Positions 43,897-51,556 of a DNA stretch of 64,000 bases are shown here, piece after piece; the first letter of the stretch is position 1, and each line of letters begins with the position of its first letter. This stretch comes from Methylobacterium organophilum (GTDB lineage Bacteria; Pseudomonadota; Alphaproteobacteria; Rhizobiales; Beijerinckiaceae). The stretch covers positions 62,001 through 126,000 of the forward strand of contig NZ_BPQV01000006.1 of the NCBI RefSeq assembly GCF_022179465.1, in the 5' to 3' direction. The notes below the pieces were generated by a model. The model did no database searches. It had not been told where the DNA came from and was given only the letters and a program-made list of their open reading frames with translations. The position numbers and the translations under genes are program-made.

Positions 43897-44814
43897 ATGC
43901 CGTCGTCCCTGTCCCGCCGTTCGCTGATCGCCGCCGCCGCGCTGGCGCCCCTCGCCCCGCCCCTCGCACGGGCCGCCGCGGCGGAGCCGGCCCTGCTCGC
44001 GCGAAGGATCCCCTCCTCGGGCGAAAGCCTGCCGGCGATGGGCATCGGCACCTCGCGCCGCTACGAGGTGCCGCCGGTGCCCGAGCAGGTCGCGCCCCTG
44101 CAGGCGGCGGTGGAGCGCTTCGCGGCCCTCGGCGGCCGGGTGATCGACACCGCGCCGAGCTACGGCACCGCCGAGGACGTGCTCGGCCTGATCCTGTCCG
44201 GGAGCGGCCTGCGCCCGAACATCTTCCTGGCGAGCAAGGTCTCCGAGAGCGGCCGGGAGGCGGCGCTCGCCCAGATCGAGCGCTCGTTCCAGCGCCTGCG
44301 CACGAACCGGATCGACCTGATCGCCGTGCACAACCTCGTCGACACGAAGGGCAACCTCGCCCTCCTGCGCGAACTGAAGGGGCAGGGCCGGATCCGCTAT
44401 CTCGGCGTCACGGTCTGGCGGGACGACCAGTTCCCCGACCTCGAGGCGGTGATGCGCGAGGCCGCCCTGGATGTCGTGCAGGTCAACTACGCCCTCGACA
44501 ACCGCAAGGCGGCCGAGCGCATCCTGCCGCTCGCCGCCGACCGGGGCATGGCGGTGATGGTCAACGTGCCCTTCGGCCGCGACCGGCTCCTCAACGCCGT
44601 CAAGGGGAAGCCCCTGCCCGACTGGGCCCGGCCCTTCTGTGCGAGCTGGCCGCAATTCTTCCTGAAATACGTCCTGGCCCACGAGGCCGTGACCTGCCCC
44701 ATTCCCGGAACGGCCAAGGTGGCCTACGTCGAGGACAATCTCGGCGCCGCGCGGGGGCGCCTGCCCGATGCCGGCGAGCGCCGGAAGATGGAGGAGCTCA
44801 TCGATGCCGCTTAA
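43897..44814 (+). CDS. Aldo/keto reductase with a Tat-type signal
   Basis: 305 residues. The N-terminus MPSSLSRRSLIAAAALAPLA is a twin-arginine signal (SRRSLI) followed by a hydrophobic stretch and ARA. The AKR barrel follows: GRVIDTAPSYGTAEDVLG (catalytic Asp and Tyr), LASKVSE (Lys), and DLIAVHNLV (His). The C-terminal NADPH-binding segment (PIPGTAKVAYVEDNLGA) is present. GGAG seven bases upstream supports the start. It overlaps the next gene by 11 bases. An NADPH enzyme with an export signal is unusual unless it folds with cofactor before export. Confidence 0.87.
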   Translation: MPSSLSRRSLIAAAALAPLAPPLARAAAAEPALLARRIPSSGESLPAMGIGTSRRYEVPPVPEQVAPLQAAVERFAALGGRVIDTAPSYGTAEDVLGLILSGSGLRPNIFLASKVSESGREAALAQIERSFQRLRTNRIDLIAVHNLVDTKGNLALLRELKGQGRIRYLGVTVWRDDQFPDLEAVMREAALDVVQVNYALDNRKAAERILPLAADRGMAVMVNVPFGRDRLLNAVKGKPLPDWARPFCASWPQFFLKYVLAHEAVTCPIPGTAKVAYVEDNLGAARGRLPDAGERRKMEELIDAA

Positions 44815-45535
44815 CGTTCCGCCGCCCCATCGCCGCGCCGTGCTCGCCGGTCTCTTCGCCGGCGTCCTCGCCCTGCCGCTCGCCGGCCGGGCCTTCGCGG
44901 AGAACGGGACCAAGCGGATCGGCATCATCGGCGGCGGCCATATCGGGAGCACCTTCGCCGCGCTCTGGAGCAAGGCCGGCTACGAGGTGCTCGTCGCCTC
45001 CCGCCACCCGGAGGAGCTGAAGGGCCTCGTCGAGAGCCTGGGGCCGAAGGCCAGGGCCGGCACGCCGGCCGACGCCTTCGCCTTCTCCGACGCGGTGTTC
45101 CTGGCGATCCCCTACAGCGCCTATCCGGCCTTCGCGAAGGAGCATGCCGCCGCCCTCAAGGACAAGATCGTGATCGATGCCGGCAACGCCACCCAGGGGC
45201 GGGACGGGGCGGTCTACGAGGAGGTGGCGGCCGAGGGCATCGCCGCGGCGTCGCGCAAGTACCTGCCCGGGGCGCGGATCGCCCGCGCCTTCAACGCGAT
45301 CAACTACAAGATCTTCGTGGCCCAGGCGAACCGCCCGGCCCCGCGCATGGCGGTGCCGATCGCCGGCGACGACGAGGCCGTGGCGGTCGCCAGGATCCTC
45401 GTCGCCGATGCCGGCTTCGACCCCGTCGTGGTCGGCCCCCTGAAGGAGGCGGACAGATTCGCCATGGGCTCGCCGGGCTTCGGCCACGACCTGCCCGCGC
45501 CGGAGCTGAAGGCCAAGCTCGGGCTGAAGCCTTGA
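44804..45535 (+). CDS. Exported F420/NADP oxidoreductase-like Rossmann protein
   Basis: 243 residues. Starts with a Tat-like or Sec signal (HRRAVLAGLFAGVLALPLAGR, ending AFA). Then comes a nucleotide-binding fold RIGIIGGGHIGSTFAALW with SRHPEEL after strand 2 (NADP preference), VFLAIPYSAY and VIDAGNAT. This resembles the NADPH-dependent F420 reductase/ProC-like family, whose members bind dinucleotides and can dimerise. It lies within an operon with the aldo/keto reductase upstream and the transporter downstream. Substrate unknown. Confidence 0.82.
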   Translation: MPLNVPPPHRRAVLAGLFAGVLALPLAGRAFAENGTKRIGIIGGGHIGSTFAALWSKAGYEVLVASRHPEELKGLVESLGPKARAGTPADAFAFSDAVFLAIPYSAYPAFAKEHAAALKDKIVIDAGNATQGRDGAVYEEVAAEGIAAASRKYLPGARIARAFNAINYKIFVAQANRPAPRMAVPIAGDDEAVAVARILVADAGFDPVVVGPLKEADRFAMGSPGFGHDLPAPELKAKLGLKP

Positions 45536-46893
45536 GCGCGGCCCCCGCCCCCCTCCTGCGCCGGCTCGTCGACATCCGGCCCGGGGAGGGGCGGGCCCTG
45601 GCCTGGTCCTGGGCCTATATCTTCGCGCTGCTCGCCGCCTATTACGTGCTGCGCCCGATCCGCGACCAGATGGGCGTGGCGGGCGGGCTCGAGAACCTGC
45701 CCTGGCTGTTCCTGGCGACGCTCCTCAGCATGCTCGCCCTGAACCTGCCCTTCGGCTGGCTGGTGAAGCACCTGCCGCGGGCGCGCTTCGTGCCCCTCAC
45801 CTACCGGTTCTTCGCCCTGAACATCCTCGGCTTCGCCCTGGCCGTCTCCCAGGTCCGGGGGGAGGCGGAGATCTGGGTCGGGCGGGTGTTCTTCGTCTGG
45901 CTGTCGGTGTTCAACCTGTTCGTCGTCTCGATCTTCTGGGCGACCGTCGTCGACACCTTCTCGACCGAGCAGGGCAAGCGGCTGTTCGGCTTCATCGCCG
46001 CCGGGGCGACCCTCGGGGCCATCACCGGCTCGGCCTTCACCGCCGTGCTCGCCCGGGACGTGCCGACCGCCTGGCTCCTCGTGGCCGCCGCGCTGCTGCT
46101 CGAGGCGGCGGTCTTTGCCATGCGCGGCCTCGCCCGCCTCTCCGACGCGCTCCGTGCGGTGCCGGCCTCCGAGCAGGCCCGGGCCATCGGCGGCAGCCCC
46201 TTCGCCGGCATCACCCGCACGGTCCGCTCGCCCTACCTGCTCAACATCGCGCTGTTCCTGCTCCTGTTCTCGATCACCTCGACGGTGCTGTATTTCGAGC
46301 AGGCGGGGATCGCGAAGCGCAGCTTTCCCGACCGCGCCGCCCAGACCGCCTTCTTCGCCAGCGTCGACCTCGCGGTGAACCTGCTGACCCTGGGCGTGCA
46401 GCTCTTCCTCACCGGGCGGATCACGCAGGCGATCGGCGTCGGCCCGACCCTGGCGCTCCTGCCGGCGGCGAGCATCGCCGGCTTCGCGGCGCTCGCCTAC
46501 GCCCCGACCATCACCGTGATCGTCGCCTTCCAGGTTCTGCGCCGCGCCGGCAACTTCGCGATCAGCCGGCCGATCCGCGAGGTGCTGTTCACCGTGGTGC
46601 CGCGGGAGGACCGCTACAAGGCCAAGAGCTTCATCGACACCGTGGTCTACCGCACCGGCGACCAGATCGGCGCCTGGTCGACCTGGGCCATCGGCGCCCT
46701 CGGCCTGACCGGATCGGCCGCCGCGCTCCTGGCGGTGCCGCTCTCGGCGGCCTGGCTCGTCAACAGCCTCTGGCTCGGGCGGGCCCAGGAGCGGCGGGCG
46801 GAGGCGCGGGCGGCGCAGGACGAAGGGTCGCAGCCGGCAGGAGAGCCCGTGCCCGAGGGCCGGGCGCGCGTGGCCGAGCCGGGACGCGCATGA
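45532..46893 (+). CDS. MFS-type / NTP-NDP-exchange-like transporter
   Basis: 453 residues with about 12 predicted membrane segments, e.g. WAYIFALLAAYYVLRPIRDQ, LFLATLLSMLALNLPFGW, GRVFFVWLSVFNLFVVSIFW and LFGFIAAGATLGAITGS. The YYVLRPIRDQMG motif recalls the ATP:ADP-antiporter-like branch of MFS proteins annotated as NTP/NDP exchange transporters, though free-living relatives are unlikely to take up ATP. It starts at a TTG overlapping the preceding stop. The C-terminus is a Glu/Arg-rich cytoplasmic tail. Confidence 0.8.
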   Translation: MSAAPAPLLRRLVDIRPGEGRALAWSWAYIFALLAAYYVLRPIRDQMGVAGGLENLPWLFLATLLSMLALNLPFGWLVKHLPRARFVPLTYRFFALNILGFALAVSQVRGEAEIWVGRVFFVWLSVFNLFVVSIFWATVVDTFSTEQGKRLFGFIAAGATLGAITGSAFTAVLARDVPTAWLLVAAALLLEAAVFAMRGLARLSDALRAVPASEQARAIGGSPFAGITRTVRSPYLLNIALFLLLFSITSTVLYFEQAGIAKRSFPDRAAQTAFFASVDLAVNLLTLGVQLFLTGRITQAIGVGPTLALLPAASIAGFAALAYAPTITVIVAFQVLRRAGNFAISRPIREVLFTVVPREDRYKAKSFIDTVVYRTGDQIGAWSTWAIGALGLTGSAAALLAVPLSAAWLVNSLWLGRAQERRAEARAAQDEGSQPAGEPVPEGRARVAEPGRA

Positions 46894-47131
46894 ATTGAGG
46901 GCAATCTCCCGGGAGCGAATGTCTCGATATCCCCGTGTTCTAGGGAAGTTTATCCTCAATAAAGGCAAAGTTATAACAATTAAAAACAACAAGTTGTATA
47001 AAAGATCAGTTGATACTTCGGCGTGACTGTGCTGGTTTGCCGCTCGACGAAGCATCGTCGCGCATGCCCCGTCGTGCCCTCGCGCGCGCCGGCCGCCGCG
47101 ATGCGCCCCCGCTCTTTCGGGGGTCGAGACC
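46894..47131. other. AT-rich upstream region of the FecI-like sigma gene
   Basis: A 238-bp gap with a distinctly AT-rich core (about 46945-47012) including ACAACaaGTTGT (5-bp inverted repeat) and TATAAAAGAT. Probably the sigma-gene promoter, perhaps iron-regulated; no clear Fur or Irr box could be assigned. Confidence 0.4.
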
Positions 47132-47833
47132 ATGCCGAGGCCCATGCCAACGATCTCGCACGACGCGGCCGGCCGTGCCGGTTCCGGCCGGACCGACGAC
47201 GGGGCGGCTCCCGGTCCCTGGGGCCTGGCCGCGCTCGCCGCCCGCAAGCCGGTCTATCTGGCGCTGGCCCGCCGCCTCACCGGCTGCCCGGCCCTCGCCG
47301 AGGACGTGGTGCAGGACGTGTTCCTGCGCCTCGTCGCCGAGCCGCCCCACCGGGGCCGGGGGGCGATCCCGGGCAAGCCCGAGGCCTATGTCGCCGGCAT
47401 GGTGCGCAACCTCGCCATCGACCGGGCGCGCCGCCTGCGCTTCGAGGCGCGGGTCTTCACCGATCTCGACGGGGCGGGGGAGGCTGCGGGCGGCCTCACC
47501 CCGGAGGCGGTCGCCTCGGACCGGCAGCGCCTGCGCCTCGCCGAGGCCGCCCTCGACGGGCTGCCGGAGCCGGTGCGCACGGTCTTCTGCCTGCACCGGC
47601 TGCACGGCGTGCCGCAGAAGGACATCGCCGCCCGGCTCGGCGTGTCACGCGCCCTCGTATGCGGCCTGGTGCGGCGCGGCCATCTCGGCTGCCTCGCGGC
47701 GCTGGAGGGGGGCTGCCCCCTGGCGGGATCCGCGCAGGAAGCCGAGGAGGAGCAGGGCCCCGAGCCCGTCAGCGAGGAATTCCGCCGCCAGCCGGCTGCC
47801 CAGCACACCGTCGAAGCCGTAGAGCTGCGGTAG
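47132..47833 (+). CDS. FecI-like ECF sigma factor
   Basis: 233 residues. Region 2: LARRLTGCPALAEDVVQDVFLR; region 2.4-like AYVAGMVRNLAIDRARRLRF; region 4: PEPVRTVFCLHRLHGVPQKD then IAARLGVSRALVCGLVRRGH. This is the FecI subgroup that controls iron/siderophore genes. No FecR anti-sigma or TonB receptor lies nearby. The last ~40 residues are a Glu-rich tail, and the CDS runs 189 bp into the 3' end of the convergent MATE gene. It sits beside a siderophore cluster whose promoters match ECF elements, so it is the likely regulator. Confidence 0.85.
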   Translation: MPRPMPTISHDAAGRAGSGRTDDGAAPGPWGLAALAARKPVYLALARRLTGCPALAEDVVQDVFLRLVAEPPHRGRGAIPGKPEAYVAGMVRNLAIDRARRLRFEARVFTDLDGAGEAAGGLTPEAVASDRQRLRLAEAALDGLPEPVRTVFCLHRLHGVPQKDIAARLGVSRALVCGLVRRGHLGCLAALEGGCPLAGSAQEAEEEQGPEPVSEEFRRQPAAQHTVEAVELR

Positions 47834-49069
47834 CACCAGGAGCGGCGGGATCAGGGCGAGGCCCTGGGCGGAGAGCGAGACCGCCGCGGCCCGCCGCGGC
47901 GCGCCGATCGCCTGGAACAGGGTGGCGGCGGAGAGCTGCAGCCCCACCGGCATGAAGGCGAGGGCGAAGGCGCAGAGTGTGCGCGCCCCGGCCGCGATCG
48001 TCGCCGCATCCTGCGCCACCAGCCCGACCAGCGGCTCCGCGAACACGATCATCAGGGCGCCGACGACGAGGCCGTAGGCGAGCGCGCTCCCGGTGACGAA
48101 GGCCAGAGCGGTATCCCGCCGCCGGTCCTGCCCTGCCCCGTGGGCGAAGCCGAGCACGGCCTGGGCCCCGGCCATGACCCCGAGCAGGGGCAGGGCCGCG
48201 ACCATGACGAGGCGCAGGCCGAGGCCGAGCGCCGCCACCGCGGCCTCGCCATAGGCGGCGCCCGCGCGCACGAACAACGCCATGGCGAAGGCCGCGAGCA
48301 GGCTCGAGGCGGTGACCGGGGCGCCGATGCGCAGGAGCTCGCCCGCGTGAGCCCGGCCCGCCCGCCCCATCCGCCAGGGCGCCCGGAAGGCGATGCGGTC
48401 CGGCGGCCGCGCCGTCCGGAAATGCCAGACGAAGGCGAGGGCGGCCGCGCCCTGCGCGAGCAGGGTCGCCCAGCCCGCCCCGACCGTGCCGAGATGCAGG
48501 CCCCGGATCAGCAGGGCGTCGAGGGCGATGTTGAGGCCGAAGGCCCCGACCATGACCGCGCCGGAGAAGCGGGCGAGGCCCTGCGCCCGCACGACGAAGC
48601 CGCCGACGATCATCACCAGCATCAGGCCGGTGCCGAGGGTCGCGAGCGCGGTATAGGGCGCGGCGGCGGCGGCGAGGGCGTCGTCGGCGCCGAGCAGCCG
48701 CAGCCAGAACGGCGCGTCGAGGGCGATCAGCCCGGCGAGCAGGGCACCCGGGGGCAGCACCAGCCAGAAGCCGAGGGAGGCCGCCTCCTCGACGCCGCGC
48801 CGGTCGCCGCGCCCCAGCGCCCGGGACAGGATCGAGGCGGCGCCGATCCCGCCGCCATAGCCGAGCGCGGCCACGAGCAGCGTCACCGGATAGGCGATGC
48901 CGATCGTGGCGATGGCCGCGGCGCCGAGATCGGCCACGAACCAGGCATTGGCCAGCATCTGCAGGGAATGGGCGGAGATGCCGAGGATCGCCGGCCCGGA
49001 CAGGCGCAGGATCAACGGCACCACCGGCGCCCGCCCGAGATCGAGGGGCGCGCGAACGGGGGCGCTCAC
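47645..49069 (-). CDS. MATE-family efflux transporter, probable siderophore exporter
   Basis: 474 residues with 12 predicted helices in two homologous halves (LSGPAILGISAHSLQMLANA; RIGAPVTASSLLAAFAMALF). MATE proteins export drugs or metabolites by H+ or Na+ antiport. Its start overlaps the hydroxylase stop by four bases (ATGA), placing it in the siderophore operon; export of the finished siderophore is the natural inference. The last membrane segment and tail share DNA with the sigma gene on the other strand. Confidence 0.9.
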   Translation of the reverse strand: MSAPVRAPLDLGRAPVVPLILRLSGPAILGISAHSLQMLANAWFVADLGAAAIATIGIAYPVTLLVAALGYGGGIGAASILSRALGRGDRRGVEEAASLGFWLVLPPGALLAGLIALDAPFWLRLLGADDALAAAAAPYTALATLGTGLMLVMIVGGFVVRAQGLARFSGAVMVGAFGLNIALDALLIRGLHLGTVGAGWATLLAQGAAALAFVWHFRTARPPDRIAFRAPWRMGRAGRAHAGELLRIGAPVTASSLLAAFAMALFVRAGAAYGEAAVAALGLGLRLVMVAALPLLGVMAGAQAVLGFAHGAGQDRRRDTALAFVTGSALAYGLVVGALMIVFAEPLVGLVAQDAATIAAGARTLCAFALAFMPVGLQLSAATLFQAIGAPRRAAAVSLSAQGLALIPPLLVLPQLYGFDGVLGSRLAAEFLADGLGALLLLGFLRGSRQGAAPLQRREAAEMAAPHQAAYEGA

Positions 49070-50391
49070 GACGCCCGCAGGGCCGGGCGGTTGGCGGCGC
49101 GGGCCTCGGCCTCGGCGTCGAGGATGGTCCGGGCGATGGCGGCGGCGCGCACGGGCAGGATCGAGAGCAGGGTCTCGGTGAGGCCGTGGCTCGCCTCGGC
49201 GAAGCCCTGGAGATGCACCGTGACCCGCGGGTCGGCCCGCTCCAGGGGCAGGCGGTAATGCCGGTCGACGGTCTCGCCGGCGAGGAAGGGGCGCAGGCCG
49301 TCGAGCAGGGCGGGCAGCGTCGCCCGGGCATAGCCGGTGGCGAGCACGATCAGGTCGTATTCCGCCGTCTCGACCGTGCCGGCGAGGCGGTCGCGCAGGG
49401 TCACGCGCAGGCCCCCGGGGCCGGCGGCGACGGCCTCGGCCACCGTGTTGCGCAGGAGCCGGTTGCGGGCCTCGCCCGCGACGCGCTCCTCGTAGAGCGT
49501 GGCGTAGAAGCTCTGGATCAGGTCGGAATCGACCACCGCGTAGTTGGTGGCGCGGTAGCTCGCCAGGAGATCGGCCCGCATCGCCTCCGGGGCGTCGTGG
49601 ACGAGATCGACGCTCTCCGGATCGAAGATCTCGTTGACGAAGGGGCTGTCGTCGGCGGGCTTGAGGGCGGGGCCGCGGATGGCGAGATCGATCCTGGCCT
49701 CCGCGTAGCGGCTGCCCGCATCGACCGCGACCTCGACGGCGCTCTGGCCCGCGCCGATCACCAGGATGCGCGGCGGCGCCGTCCGCGCCCGCGGGTCGCC
49801 CAGGGCCGCGGCGATGCCCGGCAGGTAGCCCGAGGAATGGATCACCCGGGGATCGGACAGGCCGGCGAAGGGCGCCGGGACCACCGGCTCGCCGCCGGCC
49901 GCCAGGACGAGGTGGCGGCAGCGGCGCTGGCGCAGTTCGCCCGCGGAATCGCGGGCCAGGACGCCGATCGCCACGAGGCGCCCGTCCCGGGTCTCGGGCT
50001 CCACCGCCTCGACCCGCTCGCCATAGGCGGCGTGCTCGGCGAAGTGGGCGGCGGCCCAGGCGAGGTAGTCGTTGTACTCGACCCGGGAGGGGTTGAAGGT
50101 CTTCAGGTTGAGGAAGGCATTCAGGCGGCCCTTCTCGTGCAGGTAGTTGATGAAGCTGAACGGGCTCGTCGGGTCGCGCAGGGTCACGAGGTCCTTGACG
50201 AAGCTGATCTGCATGTCGGCCCCGGGCAGCATCATGCCCCGGTGCCAGCCGAATGCGGCCTGGCGCTCCAGGAACAGCATGGAGGGGCGCTCGCCCCGGG
50301 CGCGGGCCGCGTCCGCGAGCGCGATCGCCAGGGAGAGATTGGCCGGGCCGAAGCCGATCCCGAGGATGTCGGTGGTCGAGGGAGGCGTCAT
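49066..50391 (-). CDS. L-ornithine/L-lysine N-monooxygenase (siderophore hydroxylase)
   Basis: 441 residues of the SidA/PvdA/IucD family: DILGIGFGPANLSLAIAL (FAD site), MQISFVKDLVTLRDPTSPFSF (highly characteristic), ILVIGAGQSAVEVAVD (NADPH site), and LIVLATGYARATLP (the ATGY motif). It N-hydroxylates the side-chain amine of ornithine (or lysine), the first step of hydroxamate siderophore synthesis. It sits 25 bp downstream of the acetyltransferase gene and overlaps the MATE gene. Ornithine versus lysine cannot be decided from sequence alone. Confidence 0.92.
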   Translation of the reverse strand: MTPPSTTDILGIGFGPANLSLAIALADAARARGERPSMLFLERQAAFGWHRGMMLPGADMQISFVKDLVTLRDPTSPFSFINYLHEKGRLNAFLNLKTFNPSRVEYNDYLAWAAAHFAEHAAYGERVEAVEPETRDGRLVAIGVLARDSAGELRQRRCRHLVLAAGGEPVVPAPFAGLSDPRVIHSSGYLPGIAAALGDPRARTAPPRILVIGAGQSAVEVAVDAGSRYAEARIDLAIRGPALKPADDSPFVNEIFDPESVDLVHDAPEAMRADLLASYRATNYAVVDSDLIQSFYATLYEERVAGEARNRLLRNTVAEAVAAGPGGLRVTLRDRLAGTVETAEYDLIVLATGYARATLPALLDGLRPFLAGETVDRHYRLPLERADPRVTVHLQGFAEASHGLTETLLSILPVRAAAIARTILDAEAEARAANRPALRAS

Positions 50392-50416
50392 GGGGGGGCT
50401 CTCTGAAGGCGTGAGG

Positions 50417-51373
50417 TCAGACGGCGGCGGGGCGCGGGGTCGCGTCGGCCGCGGCGGCGCCCGGCACCCAGAGCCGGTCGCGGAAGAAGTGGTCGCGGGT
50501 CAGCATCACCAGGGCGGCCCGCTTGTGCGGGAAGTCGACCGTGGCGACGGTGGAGAAGCCGGAGCCGTGCAGGTTGCGGATCTGCTGGGCGTGGTCGGCC
50601 CGGGGCTCGCCGACGATCCGCCGGGTGCGGGGATCGTCGAGGAAGAGGAAATGCATCAGCGAGGGCAGCCAGGCGGAGACGTAGCGCCGGCCGCGCACGC
50701 CCTCCTCCCCCACCGCGACATGCCAGCCGCGGTCGTAATCCTCCGCCGCGTAGAGCGGGCCGAGGCGGTTCTCCTTGGCCCAGTACAGCTCGAAATAGGC
50801 GAAGGGCTTGTCGTCGAGGCAGCCGAACAGGGGCAGCATGTGCGGATCAGCCTGCAGGCCCTTGAGATAGGCGCGGTGCCGGTCGAGATCGCCGCGCTCG
50901 TCCCAGATCGCGGCCACGCGGTCGTCGTTCATCCAGCGGGAGAACAGGGCGACGTCGCCGGGCTCGGTCAGGGTGCGGAAGCTGAGCGACTGCCCGAGCC
51001 AGGGGATCTCCCGGCGGTAGAGGAGGCCCTCCGGCGCCTCGGGCCGCAGGGGATGGCGCCGGCCGTGGCTGATCGTGGGAAGCTCGGGGAAGGGCGGGCG
51101 CGCCTGCGGCAGCCAGCCCTGCGCCACCTGCCAGAGCAGGCCCGGCAGGATCTCGACGCGCCCGCCCGCCCGCCGGGCGGCGCCCTCGGCGACGAGCCGC
51201 GCCGCCGCCTCCGGGCAAGGGCCGGGCTCGACCAGGATGCGCGTGACCCCCGCATCCTCCGCCGTCAGCGCCTCCGCCCTGCGCAGCAGCGCCTCGGCCG
51301 CCGCGCCCGCATGCGAGGCGGCCTCGAGGCGCAGGACGGGCTCCTTCGCCTCGCCCGTCACGCTCAGGCGCAC
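50417..51373 (-). CDS. Hydroxamate-forming N-acyltransferase (IucB/VbsA-like GNAT)
   Basis: 318 residues ending in the siderophore acetyltransferase domain: MNDDRVAAIWDERGDLDRHR, CLDDKPFAYFELYWAKENRLGP (split), AAEDYDRGWHVAVGEE, RIVGEPRADHAQQIRNL, and FPHKRAALVML. These enzymes acylate the N-hydroxyl amino group made by the monooxygenase. The start is a GTG at 51373 with GGGAGGAGAA eight bases upstream; an in-frame extension to 51451 would overrun that ribosome site. First gene of the leftward siderophore operon, behind the ECF-like promoter at 51452-51477. Confidence 0.9.
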   Translation of the reverse strand: MRLSVTGEAKEPVLRLEAASHAGAAAEALLRRAEALTAEDAGVTRILVEPGPCPEAAARLVAEGAARRAGGRVEILPGLLWQVAQGWLPQARPPFPELPTISHGRRHPLRPEAPEGLLYRREIPWLGQSLSFRTLTEPGDVALFSRWMNDDRVAAIWDERGDLDRHRAYLKGLQADPHMLPLFGCLDDKPFAYFELYWAKENRLGPLYAAEDYDRGWHVAVGEEGVRGRRYVSAWLPSLMHFLFLDDPRTRRIVGEPRADHAQQIRNLHGSGFSTVATVDFPHKRAALVMLTRDHFFRDRLWVPGAAAADATPRPAAV

Positions 51374-51451
51374 CGTGTTCTCCTCCCGCACGTCGAACGC
51401 TCCCGTCTCATCCCGTGAAGTCCCGGGCTTTCCGCGCCCCGGTCCTTCCAT

Positions 51452-51477
51452 GACGGATGAGCCGCGGGCCGGTTCAC
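51452..51477 (-). promoter_or_regulatory. Candidate ECF-sigma promoter of the leftward siderophore operon
   Basis: On the reverse strand: GTGAACCGG (-35), then CATCCGTC (-10), with 15 nt between GAACC and CGTC. It is a 22/26 match, in inverted orientation, to 51522-51547. About 78 nt of leader would precede the acetyltransferase start. Confidence 0.6.
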
Positions 51478-51521
51478 GGGCCGCGGCGAAATCGAGCGGA
51501 GGCGTTGGGCGGGCGCGGATC

Positions 51522-51547
51522 GTGAACCGGCCCCGCCCTCATCCGTC
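51522..51547 (+). promoter_or_regulatory. Candidate ECF-sigma promoter of the NRPS operon
   Basis: GTGAACCGG (-35) and CATCCGTC (-10), 15 nt between GAACC and CGTC. The -10 ends only nine bases before the NRPS ATG at 51557, so the transcript would be leaderless or nearly so; no ribosome site is seen. Inverted twin of 51452-51477. Confidence 0.6.
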
Positions 51548-51556
51548 TTGTCAGGG

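Noticed and set aside
47006-47605. Reverse-strand 199-codon frame opposite the FecI-like sigma gene
   Set aside because: No motif and Gly/Arg-rich; the sigma frame has conserved regions 2 and 4.
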